Positions 5,265-6,441 of a stretch of DNA of 6,441 bases are shown one piece after another. A program made the position numbers and the translations under genes. The stretch covers positions 1 to 6,441 of the forward strand of contig JAESSV010000185.1 of assembly GCA_016763895.1 (NCBI GenBank), written 5' to 3'. Origin of the DNA: Magnetovibrio sp. GTDB taxonomy: Bacteria; Pseudomonadota; Alphaproteobacteria; Rhodospirillales; Magnetovibrionaceae. Numbering within the stretch: the first letter of the stretch is position 1; every line of letters starts with the position of its first letter. The notes beneath the pieces were generated by a model. It saw only the letters and a list, made by a program, of their open reading frames with translations, was not told the origin of the DNA and ran no database searches.

Positions 5265-6326
5265 ATGTCAGACGAAGACGACTCCCAGAAAACAGAGGAC
5301 CCCACCGAGCGAAAACTTTCTCAAGCCAAAGAGAAAGGCCAGGTCGCCTCGTCTCAAGAGATCAAAAGTTTGGCTATTTTGCTGGGCGGCGCGGCTTCGA
5401 TGGCGCTTATTATCCCATGGATGATGAACGGCTTAGCCGCCTATATGTTCGTTTATATCGAACAAGCAGACATTATTCTCGTAGAGCAAATCTCTGTTCA
5501 GTCCTTGTTTAAGGATGCCATGCTTGAAATGGCATTCTACATGATTCCAACCTTTGCGGTTTTGATGGTGATGGGGATTGTGTCAAATGTCGCCCAGACG
5601 GGGCTTTTGATTGCGCCCAAAAAAATCAATCCCGAATTGAATAAAATATCCTTGATTGCGGGCTTCAAACGGATGTTTTCGATGCGCACCGTGGTTGAAT
5701 TCGTCAAGGGTATTTTTAAAATTACCATACTGGGTTGGGTGGTTTTTTATATGGCGATGCCTTGGTTTGAAGATGCCGCAATCATGCCCGATATGCCCAT
5801 TGGCGATATAACAAGCCGTTTGTACTTAATTTCCATGAGCATTATGGCTGGATCCATTATGGTGATGACGGCGGTGGCCACGCTGGATTATGCGTATCAA
5901 AAGTTTGATTTTTTGAAATCCATGCGGATGAGCCACAAAGATCTCAAAGACGAATACAAAGATATGGAAGGTGATCCGCAAATTAAGGCCCAAATTCGCA
6001 AGCTTCGCCAAGAACGCGCGCAAACGCGTATGATGTCCAATGTTCCCGATGCCGATGTGGTGGTGACCAACCCAACCCACTATTCAATTGCGTTAAAATA
6101 CAAGGTAAACGACATGCAAGCGCCAATTCTGGTTGCCAAAGGCCTTGATTCTCTGGCATTTAGAATTAGGGAAGTTGCAGAAGAAAATGATATCCCTATT
6201 GTGGAAAATCCTCCTTTGGCGAGGGCCTTGTACGCTTCCGTCGAATTGGATGAAGAAATTCCGATGGAACATTACCAAGCTGTTGCAGAAGTCATTGGTT
6301 ACGTTATGAAGCTTAAAGGAAAATAA
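5265..6326 (+). CDS. flhB: Flagellar export switch protein FlhB
   Basis: Membrane protein beside the FliPQR gate whose cytoplasmic domain switches export from rod/hook to filament substrates after autocleavage. The 353 residues match the family. The charged N-terminus KTEDPTERKLSQAKEKGQVA (9-28) is typical. Four membrane segments follow at about 34-53, 88-110, 143-165 and 185-208. The linker helix DLKDEYKDMEGDPQIKAQIR leads to VVVTNPTHYSIALKYK, with the autocleavage site Asn269-Pro270 in an intact NPTH motif. The C-terminal domain ends PILVAKGLDSLAFRIREVAE...IPMEHYQAVAEVIGYVMKLKGK. AAGGGAT lies about 6 bases before the ATG. It is the full-length paralogue of the fhlB product in the divergent operon. 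The next gene begins 4 bp after its TAA. Confidence 0.97.
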   Translation: MSDEDDSQKTEDPTERKLSQAKEKGQVASSQEIKSLAILLGGAASMALIIPWMMNGLAAYMFVYIEQADIILVEQISVQSLFKDAMLEMAFYMIPTFAVLMVMGIVSNVAQTGLLIAPKKINPELNKISLIAGFKRMFSMRTVVEFVKGIFKITILGWVVFYMAMPWFEDAAIMPDMPIGDITSRLYLISMSIMAGSIMVMTAVATLDYAYQKFDFLKSMRMSHKDLKDEYKDMEGDPQIKAQIRKLRQERAQTRMMSNVPDADVVVTNPTHYSIALKYKVNDMQAPILVAKGLDSLAFRIREVAEENDIPIVENPPLARALYASVELDEEIPMEHYQAVAEVIGYVMKLKGK

Positions 6327-6330
6327 TAAG

Positions 6331-6441
6331 GTGCCAGCAGATACACACGATCAACCGGAAAGCTCACCTTTGGCAGCACAAGCCGCAGCACAAGCCGCAG
6401 CACAAGCCGCAGCACAAGCCGCAGCACAAGCCGCAGCACAA
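6331..6441 (+). CDS. Unidentified protein with N-terminal Ala/Gln tandem repeat, 3'-truncated
   Basis: An open frame starts at GTG 6331, 4 bp after the flhB stop, with AAGGA about ten bases upstream, inside the end of flhB. The visible 37 codons read VPADTHDQPESSPL and then repeated AAQA, running off the window. The first 14 residues are polar and the repeat is low complexity, probably disordered or helical. No domain is visible, so no function can be given. The position suggests co-transcription with the flagellar operon. Whether the GTG is the true start is uncertain, but no other in-frame start lies between the flhB stop and the repeat except TTG at 6370. Confidence 0.6.
   Translation, partial: MPADTHDQPESSPLAAQAAAQAAAQAAAQAAAQAAAQ
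6373..6441 (+). repeat. Perfect 12-bp tandem repeat, GCAGCACAAGCC x 5.75, open at window end
   Basis: Five complete and one partial (9 of 12 bases) copies of GCAGCACAAGCC run from 6373 to the last base. No copy differs at any position. The unit is four codons (Ala-Ala-Gln-Ala) and stays in frame with the GTG at 6331, so gain or loss of units would alter length without shifting the frame. The true copy number is unknown because the window stops inside the array. Confidence 0.95.

Overview
The window is a flagellar basal-body and type III export gene cluster from what looks like an alphaproteobacterium. The Rhodospirillales are my best guess. The basis is the gene order flgB-flgC-fliE-fliQ-fliR-flhB, a separate fliO-fliP pair, a free-standing FlhB C-terminal-domain protein (FhlB type), and the style of the protein sequences. 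Base composition is moderate. Taxonomy is inference from gene order and protein style only.

Layout. (1) Positions 1-590, plus strand: the 3' two thirds of a spermidine synthase gene (speE), cut by the window edge. (2) Positions 595-2704, minus strand, read right to left: a FhlB-like FlhB C-terminal-domain protein, an unrecognised 143-residue helical protein coupled to it by an ATGA stop-start overlap, a doubtful 45-codon ORF, fliO (with an apparent one-base deletion), and fliP, joined to fliO by a second ATGA overlap once the frame is repaired. fliP runs tail to tail into speE with 4 bp between stop codons. (3) Positions 2705-2892: a divergent control region with no gene, carrying an inverted-repeat cluster built on TGAATCA. 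(4) Positions 2893-6326, plus strand: flgB, flgC, fliE, fliQ, fliR and flhB in one tight operon with gaps of 10-59 bp. (5) Positions 6331-6441: the start of an unidentified gene 4 bp after flhB, which enters a perfect 12-bp tandem repeat (Ala-Ala-Gln-Ala) that runs off the end of the window.

How the genes fit together. FliP, FliQ and FliR form the membrane export gate, FlhB is the autocleaving substrate-specificity switch beside it, and FliO helps assemble FliP. FliE joins the MS ring and gate to the rod, and FlgB and FlgC are proximal rod subunits. The minus-strand operon adds a second FlhB-C-like domain and an unknown small helical protein. These may act in export control or as a chaperone. 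The two divergent operons together encode most of the export gate and the first rod parts, so joint control from the 188-bp region between them is plausible.

The most notable points are the fliO frameshift, the unknown protein coupled to FhlB, the hairpin/operator candidate beside the fhlB ribosome binding site, and the repeat-bearing gene after flhB. I see no strong sign of a wholly new system. Most of the window is a recognisable flagellar locus.
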